DNA of 64,000 nucleotides, from positions 62,001 to 126,000 of the forward strand of contig DATIYM010000008.1 in assembly GCA_035517615.1 (NCBI GenBank), written 5' to 3'. The translations under genes and the position numbers were made by a program. The notes under the pieces are model-generated. The model made no database searches, had not been told where the DNA came from, and was given only the letters and a program-made list of their open reading frames with translations. Source of the DNA: AG25 sp035517615. GTDB lineage: Bacteria > Gemmatimonadota > Gemmatimonadetes > Gemmatimonadales > GWC2-71-9. Position 1 is the stretch's first letter. Each line of letters starts with the position of its first letter. Positions 49,964-58,517 of this stretch are shown here, piece by piece.

Positions 49964-50491
49964 ATGCGACAGGCAATTGCATTGGTTCTCTTAGCGGGCG
50001 CGGCGTGTCATTCCCGGAAACTGCCCCAACGTGCGGCCACAGACTCGAGCGCCCGGCCTGCCGCTCCCGCGTTCCCGTTGCGGCGCGACTCGAGCGACAC
50101 GAGTGGCGACAGGCCGCAGGTCATTTCCGATCCCAGCGTGGTCGTGTTCTGGCTCAAAGGCGTCGACACGCTCTCGTCGGACGATCGCGCGTCGGCGTTC
50201 GACGATCTGCGATCGTACACGGCGGAGGTCGCTTCGGTGCTCGCGGACAATGACATCCAGCTCCTCGCAACCCGCTCCGATACGCTCTACATCTCACTCC
50301 CCAACAAGCAACGCCGCGCGGTTCTGCTCTCGGGGCTGGACTATCCGTATGGCTACGTGCTGGTCGATCCGGGCGGGCCGGAGCGCATTCTCACCGGTGT
50401 GTATTCGGGAGACGATCTGCTGGACGAGCTGCAGGCTTACTTCGACCTGCCGGATGAATCCGACAGCGGCCCGCCACGCTCGACCACCTGA
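49964..50491 (+). CDS. putative lipoprotein of unknown function
   Basis: The ATG at 49964 gives 175 residues with a short signal peptide and lipobox AGAAC (C15). Frames opening further upstream run antisense to the cytochrome b gene. The acidic mature domain (VVVFWLKGVDTLSSDDRASAFDDLRSYTAEV) looks like a compact alpha/beta fold. No family recognised. Its end overlaps the convergent HAMP protein by 55 bp. Confidence 0.72.
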   Translation: MRQAIALVLLAGAACHSRKLPQRAATDSSARPAAPAFPLRRDSSDTSGDRPQVISDPSVVVFWLKGVDTLSSDDRASAFDDLRSYTAEVASVLADNDIQLLATRSDTLYISLPNKQRRAVLLSGLDYPYGYVLVDPGGPERILTGVYSGDDLLDELQAYFDLPDESDSGPPRSTT

Positions 50492-51303
50492 GCTTTCGGA
50501 TCGCTCACGCGGAACCGTCCGATAATTCGTGATAAGCGCTGCGCCGTCGCGGCGAGCGACCGCCCGTGAGGGGTGTCCGCGTCCACCGGGACGGTGTCGA
50601 GCTCCGAGGCGTGGCGCTGGGCGTCACCGAGGGTTTGCGCGGTGGCGTCGATGGTGCGATTGACGGTGGCCGCGAGATACCCGATTTCATCGTGCTCGTC
50701 TTCGGCCGCGCGGGCGGTGAGATCGCCGTACTCGACCAATGCCAGCACCTCGCGTGTCGCCCGCAGCCGCGCCACGATGCGCAGCATGGTCGGGACGATC
50801 GCGATGGCCACGAACACCAACACCAAGGCTTCCTTTGCGAACATCATCCAGCCCCAGGCCGCCGGATCGAGCGCCGTCACGAGCGCGAAGCTCGACACGC
50901 TGAGCACGAGCGCCTCCCAGGCCTCGTAGGGTCCCAGGTAGTACGCCGCCTGGAACGGCGCAATGAGATAGGCCGGAAACACGAGCTCACCGCTCGGCCG
51001 GGCGGCGTACGCCACCGCCGAGACCATCGCGGCACCCAGGGCGATATTGGCGTGCGCGTGCCATACGCGGAACGAGTGGTCGCGGGCGACGCGGCCCAGC
51101 GTGTAGTTGAGCGCGCCGAACACGACTGCGAAGCTCGCGATGAACCACCAGGGAACCGACGTGAGTCCGGCGAGCCGTGCTCCAATCAGCAATACGAGCC
51201 CGCAGCCTACGACGCGCCAGCGCCAGCGCGTGTTGGCGAGGACATACTGCCGCCGTTTCGCGGTAAATTCGTCGGTGAGCGCCTGCGCGAAGGAGGGATG
51301 CAC
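50437..51303 (-). CDS. membrane protein ending in a HAMP-like linker
   Basis: The GTG at 51303 gives 288 residues (a TTG at 51321 is possible). Five to six hydrophobic segments span about 30-190 and are followed by a HAMP-like segment (RATREVLALVEYGDLTARA, DEIGYLAATVNRTID) and a short coiled tail with no kinase, cyclase or chemotaxis output. It may be a truncated sensor or pass signals by contact. The 7TM/5TM-plus-HAMP architecture without output is unusual. Confidence 0.72.
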   Translation of the reverse strand: MHPSFAQALTDEFTAKRRQYVLANTRWRWRVVGCGLVLLIGARLAGLTSVPWWFIASFAVVFGALNYTLGRVARDHSFRVWHAHANIALGAAMVSAVAYAARPSGELVFPAYLIAPFQAAYYLGPYEAWEALVLSVSSFALVTALDPAAWGWMMFAKEALVLVFVAIAIVPTMLRIVARLRATREVLALVEYGDLTARAAEDEHDEIGYLAATVNRTIDATAQTLGDAQRHASELDTVPVDADTPHGRSLAATAQRLSRIIGRFRVSDPKAQVVERGGPLSDSSGRSK

Positions 51304-51351
51304 GGGTCCTAATCTGTGCAAGGCCGCCTGCCACGGTAGAGGGTCCGCCCT

Positions 51352-52344
51352 GTGGTCCTGATGGTCATTGTGCTCGGCATCACCGCGCCCGCTCGGTTCG
51401 GCGCCGGGGACTCGACCGGGGCGGCCCTGTATCGCGCCTGGTGTTCACAATGCCACGGCGTGGACGCCCGCGGCGTGCCGCAGCGGCAGACTCGTCTGTC
51501 CACCCGTCCCGCGAACCTCGCGGATTGCCGCAGGTCCACCGCCGAGACGGAGCGCGGCTGGATCGACGTGGTGCGCGAAGGCGGGGCGGCGTTCGGGCTG
51601 TCGCTCGACATGCCCGGGTTCGGCGATGCCGCGACGCCCGAGCAGATCCGGGCGGTGGTGCAGTACATCCGGTCATTGTGCGGGGAGCGGGCCTGGCCGC
51701 CCGGGGAGCTGAATTTCCCGCGCACGTTCTTCGCCGAGAAGGCCTATCCCGAAAACGAAGTGGTGGTTACCACGCACGGGAACGAACAGGAGTGGCTGTA
51801 CGAGCGCCGCTTCGGCCCGCGGTTTCAGATCGAGGCGAGCGTGCGCACGATCTTCGATTCCCTGTCGCAGGCGTTCGGTGGCGCGACTGCGGCGGTCAAA
51901 TACAACGTCTGGTACTCCAATACGCTGCGCTCGATTGCCAGCGTCGGGATCGAAGCGTCTCCGGACTGGGGGCGGCAGGACGCATGGGAAGTCGAGCCCT
52001 ACGTGGCGTTCGGCACCAATCCCACCGGCGTGTTCTATGTGCAGGGCGAGTTCGCGGCCTCGTGGGAAGAATCCCAGATCACGGGATTCCCGTACGCCCT
52101 GTCCCTGAGTCGCGAAGTGGGGAGGTTCGCGCCGATGGTCGAGATCGGCGGCACGATCGCCCGGTTGGCGGGAGACGAGAGCACGCTTTCGATCGTGCCA
52201 CAGCTCTGGTTCCGGCTCTCGCGCCTGGGACACGTAGCCGGCTCGGTGGGGGTGGATTTCCCGATGCAGGAGCCGCGGAGCCCGCTGTTGGTCGCGTTTC
52301 TCCTGTGGGATTACGCGGACGCCGGATTATTTCGAGGGTGGTAA
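51352..52344 (+). CDS. cytochrome c domain fused to a beta-rich C-terminal domain
   Basis: 330 residues. A short signal/anchor (MVLMVIVLGITAPA) is followed by a monoheme c-type domain with CSQCH (C31, C34, H35) and a candidate axial Met in LSLDMPGFG. From about residue 130 the chain is strand-rich with alternating aromatics (VKYNVWYSNTLRSIASVGIEAS, FYVQGEFAASWEE), like an outer-membrane-type sheet or half barrel. It begins 49 bp from the divergent HAMP protein. Start GTG 51352, with an in-frame ATG at 51361 as alternative. It could hand electrons across or along the outer membrane. Confidence 0.78.
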   Translation: MVLMVIVLGITAPARFGAGDSTGAALYRAWCSQCHGVDARGVPQRQTRLSTRPANLADCRRSTAETERGWIDVVREGGAAFGLSLDMPGFGDAATPEQIRAVVQYIRSLCGERAWPPGELNFPRTFFAEKAYPENEVVVTTHGNEQEWLYERRFGPRFQIEASVRTIFDSLSQAFGGATAAVKYNVWYSNTLRSIASVGIEASPDWGRQDAWEVEPYVAFGTNPTGVFYVQGEFAASWEESQITGFPYALSLSREVGRFAPMVEIGGTIARLAGDESTLSIVPQLWFRLSRLGHVAGSVGVDFPMQEPRSPLLVAFLLWDYADAGLFRGW

Positions 52345-52350
52345 CCAGGG

Positions 52351-52399
52351 GGGAAGCGGGAAACGGGAAGCGGGAAGGGGGACGGGGGAAGGGGCAAGG
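52351..52399. repeat. tandem GGGAAGC/GGGAAGG heptamer array
   Basis: Seven in-register heptamers: GGGAAGC, GGGAAAC, GGGAAGC, GGGAAGG, GGGACGG, GGGAAGG, GGCAAGG. A partial GGGTAAAC unit follows. Begins 7 bases after the cytochrome c stop. Inverse units CCTTCCC TCTTCCC occur at 52543-52556, touching the MacB-like stop, so the two could pair in RNA. The G-runs could also form a quadruplex. Confidence 0.9.
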
Positions 52400-52556
52400 G
52401 TAAACGGGCGCACGACATCACGGGTGCACAGTGATCTGGCGGGTCACGGCTCCATCACGACGTGAGCAAAAAGTGTCGACTCATTCAATAATCATATCCC
52501 ATTCCCATGGTGAATCCCCAGGGTGCTCGCGGATCGCCTGAACCTTCCCTCTTCCC
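52400..52556. other. non-coding gap between convergent genes
   Basis: Between the heptamer array and the MacB-like stop I see no ORF or promoter worth naming. There is an AT-richer patch (TCATTCAATAATCATATCCCATTCCCATGG, around 52480-52510, quoted here only as two AT-rich blocks) and the two inverse heptamers at 52543-52556. Confidence 0.5.
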
Positions 52557-53768
52557 TTATTCGTACCGCAGGGCCACGATCGGATCGAGCCCCGCAGCTC
52601 GGCGCGCGGGCCAAATCCCGAAGAACAGCCCTACCGCCGCGCTGAACACGAAGGCGAGAAAAATCGCGAGCGGCGAAATCAGCGTGTTCCAGTGCGCTAA
52701 CGTCGAGATGACGATCGCACCGCCCGAGCCCAAGACGACTCCGATGATCCCGCCGACCAGGCAGAGTACCAGCGCCTCGACCAGAAATTGAAACATGATG
52801 TTGAACCGCGTCGCGCCCAGCGCCTTGCGCACGCCGATCTCCCGCGTCCGCTCGGTCACCGACACGAGCATGATGTTCATGATGCCGATGCCGCCCACCA
52901 CCAGGCTCACCGCCGCGATGCCGGCGAGCAGGTACTTGAACGTGTCGGTGGTCTGCTGCAGCGTCGCGAGAATGTCCGTCTGATTGCGAATCTGAAAGTC
53001 GTTGTCCTGCCCGGGCCGGATCTTGTGCTGGCGCCTGAGCACCCGCTCGATCTCGATCATCGCGAGATTCATCGACGCGAGATCCCTGGCCTGGACCGTA
53101 ATGTCGCGGAGGCGATCCGTGCCCATCACGCGGTAGCGTGCCGTCTCGAGCGGGATCAGGATTTGCTCGTCGGGATTCTGGAAGCCCTGCGAGCCCTTCT
53201 CCGACAGCACGCCGATGATCTCGAACGCGATGCTGCGAATCATCAGCTGCTGGCCGATCATCGCGTCGCGATTCGAGTTGAGCATGCCGGGCACCGAGGC
53301 GCCGAGTACGGCAACGCGGCGCCGCGCGGCATCGTCGCCCGCGGTGAACATGCGGCCGGCCGTCACGGCGTAGTTATGCACCGGCGCGTAATTGGGCGTC
53401 GAACCCACCACGCTGACGTTGATGTTCTGATCGCCCAGCTGCACCTGCAGGTTCTGGCTCAACTCGGGCACTACGGCGCTCACGTACTGCGCGTGATTGG
53501 CGAGCGCGGTATCGTCATCCATCGTGAGGCTGACGCGGTTGTTGCTCGCCACGCCGCGCATGAAGCTCTGGCCCGGATACACGGAGAGCAGGGTCGGCCC
53601 GAGCGCCTGGATCCGGTCCTGCACGGATTTCTGGGCGCCCGACCCGAGCGCCACCATGGTGATCACGGCGCCCACGCCGATGATGATGCCCAGCATGGTG
53701 AGCAGCGAGCGCAGCTTGTTGGCGCGCAGCGCCTCGAGCGCGACTTTGACGATCTCGCCAAGCAGCAT
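52557..53768 (-). CDS. MacB/FtsX-type ABC transporter permease
   Basis: 403 residues. N-terminal helix in EALRANKLRSLLTMLGIIIGVGAVI, a large MacB periplasmic core domain (about 45-270), then three C-terminal helices in the FtsX domain with GGIGIMNIMLVSVTERTREIGVRKALGA and FGIWPARRAAGLDPIVALRYE. The ATPase is a separate gene, as in LolCDE/split MacB systems. It is the last gene of the efflux operon and probably works by mechanotransmission with TolC and the two adaptors. Confidence 0.92.
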   Translation of the reverse strand: MLLGEIVKVALEALRANKLRSLLTMLGIIIGVGAVITMVALGSGAQKSVQDRIQALGPTLLSVYPGQSFMRGVASNNRVSLTMDDDTALANHAQYVSAVVPELSQNLQVQLGDQNINVSVVGSTPNYAPVHNYAVTAGRMFTAGDDAARRRVAVLGASVPGMLNSNRDAMIGQQLMIRSIAFEIIGVLSEKGSQGFQNPDEQILIPLETARYRVMGTDRLRDITVQARDLASMNLAMIEIERVLRRQHKIRPGQDNDFQIRNQTDILATLQQTTDTFKYLLAGIAAVSLVVGGIGIMNIMLVSVTERTREIGVRKALGATRFNIMFQFLVEALVLCLVGGIIGVVLGSGGAIVISTLAHWNTLISPLAIFLAFVFSAAVGLFFGIWPARRAAGLDPIVALRYE

Positions 53769-53770
53769 GG

Positions 53771-54925
53771 CTAGGGCGACCCTCCACTGGTCAACAGCAC
53801 GACGGTATCCTGCTCGGTCAGCCCGCTCACGACTTCGATGTGGTCCTGGTCGGTAAGTCCCGTTTTGATCGCGCGCGGGGCGATGCGGCGGTTCTCGCTC
53901 GTGAACACGATGTAGCTGCCGTCGCCGTTCGGGGCTCCGGCCGCCGAGTCCCGAGCCGCGGCAGCGATCTGCTGCTGCACGGCGGCCGGGTCGACGTGAA
54001 GTACCGCGGCCGCGGAAGCGACGTCGTGCGGGGTCCGGAGCGCCGCGTTCGGAATCGCGAGTACGTTGTGCCGCTCGCCCACGTGGATCTCGACCTCGGT
54101 ATTCATCCCCGGCTTGAGTACGTGGCCCGGGTTCAGGATGTTCACCTGCACGGGGAACATAGTGACATTCTGATTCACCTGAGCCTGCGGCTCGATCTTC
54201 AGCACGGTGCCGTCGAAGGTGCGGTTCGGAAACGCATCGACCGTGATGGTCACCGGCGCGCCAGCTTTGACTTTGCCCACGTCGGTCTCATCCACCAACG
54301 CCGAGACCTGCACCGTGTCGAGGTTGGCCATCTTCAAGATCTGCGTGCCGCCGCCCACGTCGTTGGTCGGGCTCGAGATGATCGTCCCGAGCACCGCATC
54401 GAGCTCGAGGATCGTGCCCGTAATGGGAGAGCTGAGATGCGTGTCTTGCATCGCATCCTTGGCGGTTTGCAGATCCGCGCTCGCCGTGGCGACCGCGGCC
54501 CGCGCGGTCGCAGCGGAGAGTTGGGCGGAATCCAACCCCGCCTTGGTGATCGACTGCGTCTGATATAACGACTGCGAGCGCTTGAGCTGTGCGGTCGCGT
54601 TGTCGAGCTGCGCCTGCGCGACCGTCAGACTTGCCTGTGCCTGGGTCAGATTGTTCTGGGGGATGCGCGGGTCGATGCGCGCGAGCAGCTGCCCCTTCTT
54701 GACCTCGTCTCCGGTCTGGACCGGCTGATCGAGGATCTCTCCCGACGCCTTGGATTTGACGGAGAGCGTCAGGATCGGTTGGATCACGCCCGACGCCGTC
54801 ACCGCGACGATGATGTCGCCCCGGCTGACCGCTGCCACCTCATATGTCGAGCGCGCCTGGGTGCGGTGGCAGGCGAACGCACCGACGAGGAGCGGCAGCC
54901 GGCGAGCCAGCTCGCGCGAATTCAC
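53771..54925 (-). CDS. MacA-like periplasmic adaptor (paralogue 2)
   Basis: 384 residues, GTG start overlapping the upstream adaptor stop. Short signal-type N-terminus, lipoyl half (VKSKASGEILDQPVQTGDEVKKGQLLARIDPRI read in parts), a coiled hairpin of about 65 residues, the second lipoyl half (SSPITGTILELDAVLGT), then beta-barrel and membrane-proximal domains (GMNTEVEIHVGER, GLTDQDHIEVVSGL). It closely parallels the adjacent adaptor, evidence of tandem duplication. It should bridge the inner-membrane permease and TolC. Confidence 0.9.
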   Translation of the reverse strand: MNSRELARRLPLLVGAFACHRTQARSTYEVAAVSRGDIIVAVTASGVIQPILTLSVKSKASGEILDQPVQTGDEVKKGQLLARIDPRIPQNNLTQAQASLTVAQAQLDNATAQLKRSQSLYQTQSITKAGLDSAQLSAATARAAVATASADLQTAKDAMQDTHLSSPITGTILELDAVLGTIISSPTNDVGGGTQILKMANLDTVQVSALVDETDVGKVKAGAPVTITVDAFPNRTFDGTVLKIEPQAQVNQNVTMFPVQVNILNPGHVLKPGMNTEVEIHVGERHNVLAIPNAALRTPHDVASAAAVLHVDPAAVQQQIAAAARDSAAGAPNGDGSYIVFTSENRRIAPRAIKTGLTDQDHIEVVSGLTEQDTVVLLTSGGSP

Positions 54926-56481
54926 GGGCCGGCCGGCGCGCGACGCGGCGCCGGTGCCGGCGCGGTTGCCGCTCCCGCGGCGCCGGTCTGCCCGCCCTGC
55001 TGGCGCAATCCTGGGAGCCCTCCGCCGGTCACGCTCTGGAAACGCTGCTTGAACTGCTGCTGCGATTGGACCAGCGAGGCGCTCGGGAGCACGAGGACCG
55101 TGTCGTGATCCGTGAGCCCGCTCGCGACTTCCATGAAATCCTGATCGGTGAGCCCGGTCCGAATCGTCACCGGCACCGGCTGCCCGTTGCGTTCCACGAA
55201 CACGACATAGCTCGTGGCGCCGCGCCGATTTCCCCCGCGACCCCCTGCTCCGCCGCCGCCGCCACCCTGTCCCCCTCCGCCTCCCCCTCCCCGTCCGCCG
55301 CGCAGTTTCGCGAGCAAGGCTCGGTCTTCGTCGCTCAATTCGCCGCCGTTCGCCATTTTCGAGAATATGCCGCGTACCTGATCCGCACTGACACCCGGGG
55401 GCAGAGTGATCGTCCGGCCACTTGGTGTCGTAATCGTTTGTCCGCCTGCCGCTCCGCTTCCGGCCGCTGTTCGTGCGGTGTCGCCGCCGCCGCGCGGAGG
55501 GGCTGCTTCACTGGCTGGTGCAGCGGCAAGCTGCCGCTGCACGCTGGCCGGGTCGAGACCGAGAATGGTCGCGGCGGACGCCACGTCGCGTGCGGTCCGG
55601 AGCGCGGCGTTGGGAATCGCGAGCACGCCCGTGCGCTCGCCGGTGTGCACCTGCACGCGGGTGTTCATTCCCGGCCGCAGCAGGTGCCCCGGATTGGGGA
55701 CATTGGTGAGCACAGGGAACATCGTGGAATTTTGTACGACCTGGGCCTGCGGCTCGATCTTGAACACGGTCCCCTGGAACAGCCGGTTCGGGTACGCATC
55801 GACGCTGCTCGTCACCGGCATTCCGGAATCGATCCGCCCCACATCCGTCTCGAGTACCAGGGCCGAATCCTGAACCGTATCGAGATTGGCCATGGTCAAG
55901 ATGACGGTCCCGCCGCCGAGGGTGGGACTCGAGATCACGGTGCCCAGGACGGCGTCGATTTGCAGGATGGTGCCCGCGATCGGCGCCCGGACCTGCGTGT
56001 CGTCCATCGCGTCCTGCGCCGTTTGCAGGTTGGCTTTCGCGGTGACCACGGCCGCCTGCGCGGTCGCGGCGGCGAGCTTGGCCGCATCGAAATCGGTTTC
56101 CGCGATCGAGTGGCTGTGGAACAGGTCGGTGGCCCGCTGATACTGCGCCGTGGCATTCTCGAGCTGTGCCTGGGCGCGACCGAGCGCGGCCTGCGCGGTG
56201 CTCAGATTGTCACGCTGAATGCGCGGATCGATGCGGGCGAGGAGCTGACCCTTCTTCACTTCATCTCCCGTTTGCACGGGCATCTCGAGGATCTGGCCCC
56301 ACGCCTTCGATTTGACGCTGAAGGTGAGAATCGGCTTGATCACACCGACGGCGGTGGCGGTGACGACGATGTTGCGCCGCTGCACCGGGACCTTCTCGTA
56401 CAGCGGCGCGGTTTCGGCCTTGCTGCACGACCAGACCGCAACGCCGGCACACAGTAGCGCGAACCCCGCGCGCCGCTTCAT
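54922..56481 (-). CDS. MacA-like periplasmic adaptor (paralogue 1) with Gly-rich insertion
   Basis: 519 residues. Lipoprotein-type N-terminus (VAVWSC), then the same lipoyl/hairpin/barrel plan as its neighbour. Between the barrel and the last domain it has an extra insertion of about 125 residues: an Ala/Pro-rich linker, a short helical unit (VSADQVRGIFSKMANGGELSDEDRALLAKL) and a Gly-rich run with few other residues (about 395-420, mostly Gly). The insertion is absent from paralogue 2. It may extend or sense in the periplasm. Confidence 0.88.
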   Translation of the reverse strand: MKRRAGFALLCAGVAVWSCSKAETAPLYEKVPVQRRNIVVTATAVGVIKPILTFSVKSKAWGQILEMPVQTGDEVKKGQLLARIDPRIQRDNLSTAQAALGRAQAQLENATAQYQRATDLFHSHSIAETDFDAAKLAAATAQAAVVTAKANLQTAQDAMDDTQVRAPIAGTILQIDAVLGTVISSPTLGGGTVILTMANLDTVQDSALVLETDVGRIDSGMPVTSSVDAYPNRLFQGTVFKIEPQAQVVQNSTMFPVLTNVPNPGHLLRPGMNTRVQVHTGERTGVLAIPNAALRTARDVASAATILGLDPASVQRQLAAAPASEAAPPRGGGDTARTAAGSGAAGGQTITTPSGRTITLPPGVSADQVRGIFSKMANGGELSDEDRALLAKLRGGRGGGGGGGQGGGGGGAGGRGGNRRGATSYVVFVERNGQPVPVTIRTGLTDQDFMEVASGLTDHDTVLVLPSASLVQSQQQFKQRFQSVTGGGLPGLRQQGGQTGAAGAATAPAPAPRRAPAGP

Positions 56482-57227
56482 GGCTTGGGCGGGCGAGGCG
56501 TCGACTCGTCGCGCTCGATGAGGCCGTCGCGCAGCATGATTTGGCGATATGCCCGCGCCGCGATGTCGGGCTCGTGGGTCACGACGACGATCGTCTGCCC
56601 CGAGCGATGCAGCTCTTCGAACAGTCGCATGATCTCATCGCCGGTCGCCGTGTCGAGATTCCCGGTGGGCTCGTCGGCCAGGAGAATCGACGGGCGATTG
56701 ACGAGGGCGCGCGCGATGGCCACGCGCTGGCGTTGCCCGCCCGACAATTCGTTGGGGCGATGCTCGATCCGATCTCCCAACCCGACATGCTCGAGCGCCT
56801 GCACGGCCTGCTCGCGTCGTTCCTTCGCGCCGATCCCGGCGTAGATCAGGGGCAGCTCGACGTTGTGCAGGGCGTTGGCGCGGGGCAGCAGATTGAACGT
56901 CTGGAACACGAACCCGATTTCCTTGTTGCGGATGCGGGCGAGATCGTCGTCCGAAAGATCCGAGACTTTCTGTCCGTTGAGCCAGTACTCACCCGCGGTC
57001 GGCGTGTCGAGACAGCCGATGAGATTCATCAGGGTCGACTTGCCGGAGCCCGACGGACCCATGATCGCCACGTACTCGTTGCGGCGGATCTGCAGGTCCA
57101 CGCCGCGCAGCGCGCGCACGATCTCGCCGCCCATGTCGTATTCGCGGGTGAGCTTGTGCGTGAGGATGACGACGTCCGGCTGGGGAGTTTCTCCGGTGCG
57201 GAACGTCGCGGGTGCCGTGCTCGTCAC
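56478..57227 (-). CDS. ABC transporter ATP-binding protein (MacB/LolD type)
   Basis: 249 residues with Walker A GPSGSGKST, Q-loop FVFQTFNLLPRAN, signature LSGGQRQR, Walker B ILLADEPTGNLD and switch His in VVTHEPD. The order NELSGGQRQRVAIARALVNRP is that of the LolD/MacB exporter subfamily. ATG overlaps the TolC stop by 4 bp, and its stop overlaps the adaptor start. It should power the permease at 52557-53768. Confidence 0.95.
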   Translation of the reverse strand: MTSTAPATFRTGETPQPDVVILTHKLTREYDMGGEIVRALRGVDLQIRRNEYVAIMGPSGSGKSTLMNLIGCLDTPTAGEYWLNGQKVSDLSDDDLARIRNKEIGFVFQTFNLLPRANALHNVELPLIYAGIGAKERREQAVQALEHVGLGDRIEHRPNELSGGQRQRVAIARALVNRPSILLADEPTGNLDTATGDEIMRLFEELHRSGQTIVVVTHEPDIAARAYRQIMLRDGLIERDESTPRPPKP

Positions 57228-58516
57228 AGGGCGTGACCGACCAGCGCCTCGAGCTGCGCGCGGGCGACCAGATAGTTGTAGCGCGCTTGCACCTGATTGA
57301 CCTCTGCCTGCGTCAGGTTCGCCTCGGCGGTGAGCACGTCGAGCTGGGTCGCGGCTCCCACGCGATAGCGCTCCTGCTGGACCCGCAGCCCTTCGTTGGC
57401 CGCGTCGACATTCGTCCCACTGATGGCAATCTGCGTATACCCCGTGAACAGCGCCGCGAGCTGCTGGGTGAACTGCGCATTGAGCTGGCGGCGCATGTCC
57501 TGCGAGTTCGCTTCCGCGATGTCGCGCTGCACTGATGCCGAGACCATAGCCTGCTCGCGCGTGAATCCGTCGAACAGCGTCCAGTTGAGCGAGAGGCGGA
57601 ACGACCAGTTGCCCACGTACGGGATGTTCGGGGAAAATACGTCACCGCCCGCCGCGGCGTAGCCATTCGAGTAGCCGGCGGAGAACGTCGGCCAATACTG
57701 CGAGCGGTTGACCGCAATCTGTGATTGGGCGGCCTGGGCCTGAGCCACGGCCTGGCGGACCTGGGGAGACGAGTCCATCGCCTCCTGTCGCAAGTGAGTC
57801 GTGTCAGGCAGAATGGGCAACACGGAATCCGGGAGCGCGCGCACCGGAGTGTCGAGGCCCACCTGGCGGCCGAGGTTCGCCTGCCCGCTGGCGAGAGTGG
57901 CCTGCGCCTGCAGCAGCGACAGCTCGGAATTGCCGTAGTCGACGATGGCCGAGAGCGTATCGGCCCGCGTGGCCGCCCCCGCCTGGAACCGGTTCACGGC
58001 GACCTGCAGCGACAGCTTCGAACGATCGACCTGCGACTGGGCCACCCGCACCAGCTCTTCATCGGCCAGCGCCGTGTAGTAGAGCTGCGCGGTGGTTGCG
58101 GTCACCTGATAGCGTTGATTCACGAGGCCCGCTTCCGCGGCGCGCGTGGTCGCGGATGCGGCGTTGAGCGTTGCCGTCCGCCGGAACCCCGCGAACAAAT
58201 CGAGGTTCAGTCCCAGCGAGCCCGAGAAGGTCGTTCCCGCCTGCCCGGGAATGATCTGCCCGGTACCGGCGTTGAACTGGTTGGCGGATTTGTCGACGGC
58301 CGCTCCGCCCACCGTGAGCGACGGAAGAAAGGAACCCACGGCGGTGCGTTGCGCGGCGCTGGCGTTGCGTTGGGTGCCTTCCGCCTGGACCACCGCGGGC
58401 TGCACCTCGAGCGCGCGGCGCACGGCGTCGGGAAACGAGATGGTTGGCGTCTGTCCTACCGCGGAACTCGCGAACGCGACGACCAGGCACGCGGCGGCCG
58501 TGACGGACGGCCGCAT
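57224..58516 (-). CDS. TolC-family outer membrane efflux protein
   Basis: The ATG at 58516, one base behind the upstream stop, gives 430 residues with a signal peptide ending SSAVGQ. Two internally repeated halves of barrel strands plus long helices (LVNQRYQVTATTAQLYYTAL, and ANEGLRVQQERYRVGAATQLDVLTAEANL) with typical TolC repeat motifs. The trimeric outer-membrane duct for the MacA/MacB-like parts encoded downstream. Confidence 0.92.
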   Translation of the reverse strand: MRPSVTAAACLVVAFASSAVGQTPTISFPDAVRRALEVQPAVVQAEGTQRNASAAQRTAVGSFLPSLTVGGAAVDKSANQFNAGTGQIIPGQAGTTFSGSLGLNLDLFAGFRRTATLNAASATTRAAEAGLVNQRYQVTATTAQLYYTALADEELVRVAQSQVDRSKLSLQVAVNRFQAGAATRADTLSAIVDYGNSELSLLQAQATLASGQANLGRQVGLDTPVRALPDSVLPILPDTTHLRQEAMDSSPQVRQAVAQAQAAQSQIAVNRSQYWPTFSAGYSNGYAAAGGDVFSPNIPYVGNWSFRLSLNWTLFDGFTREQAMVSASVQRDIAEANSQDMRRQLNAQFTQQLAALFTGYTQIAISGTNVDAANEGLRVQQERYRVGAATQLDVLTAEANLTQAEVNQVQARYNYLVARAQLEALVGHAL

Positions 58517-58517
58517 G

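Noticed and set aside
54844..56457. A 537-codon plus-strand frame opposite the adaptor genes
   Set aside because: Arg/Gly-rich shadow; the minus strand reads as two clear adaptors.
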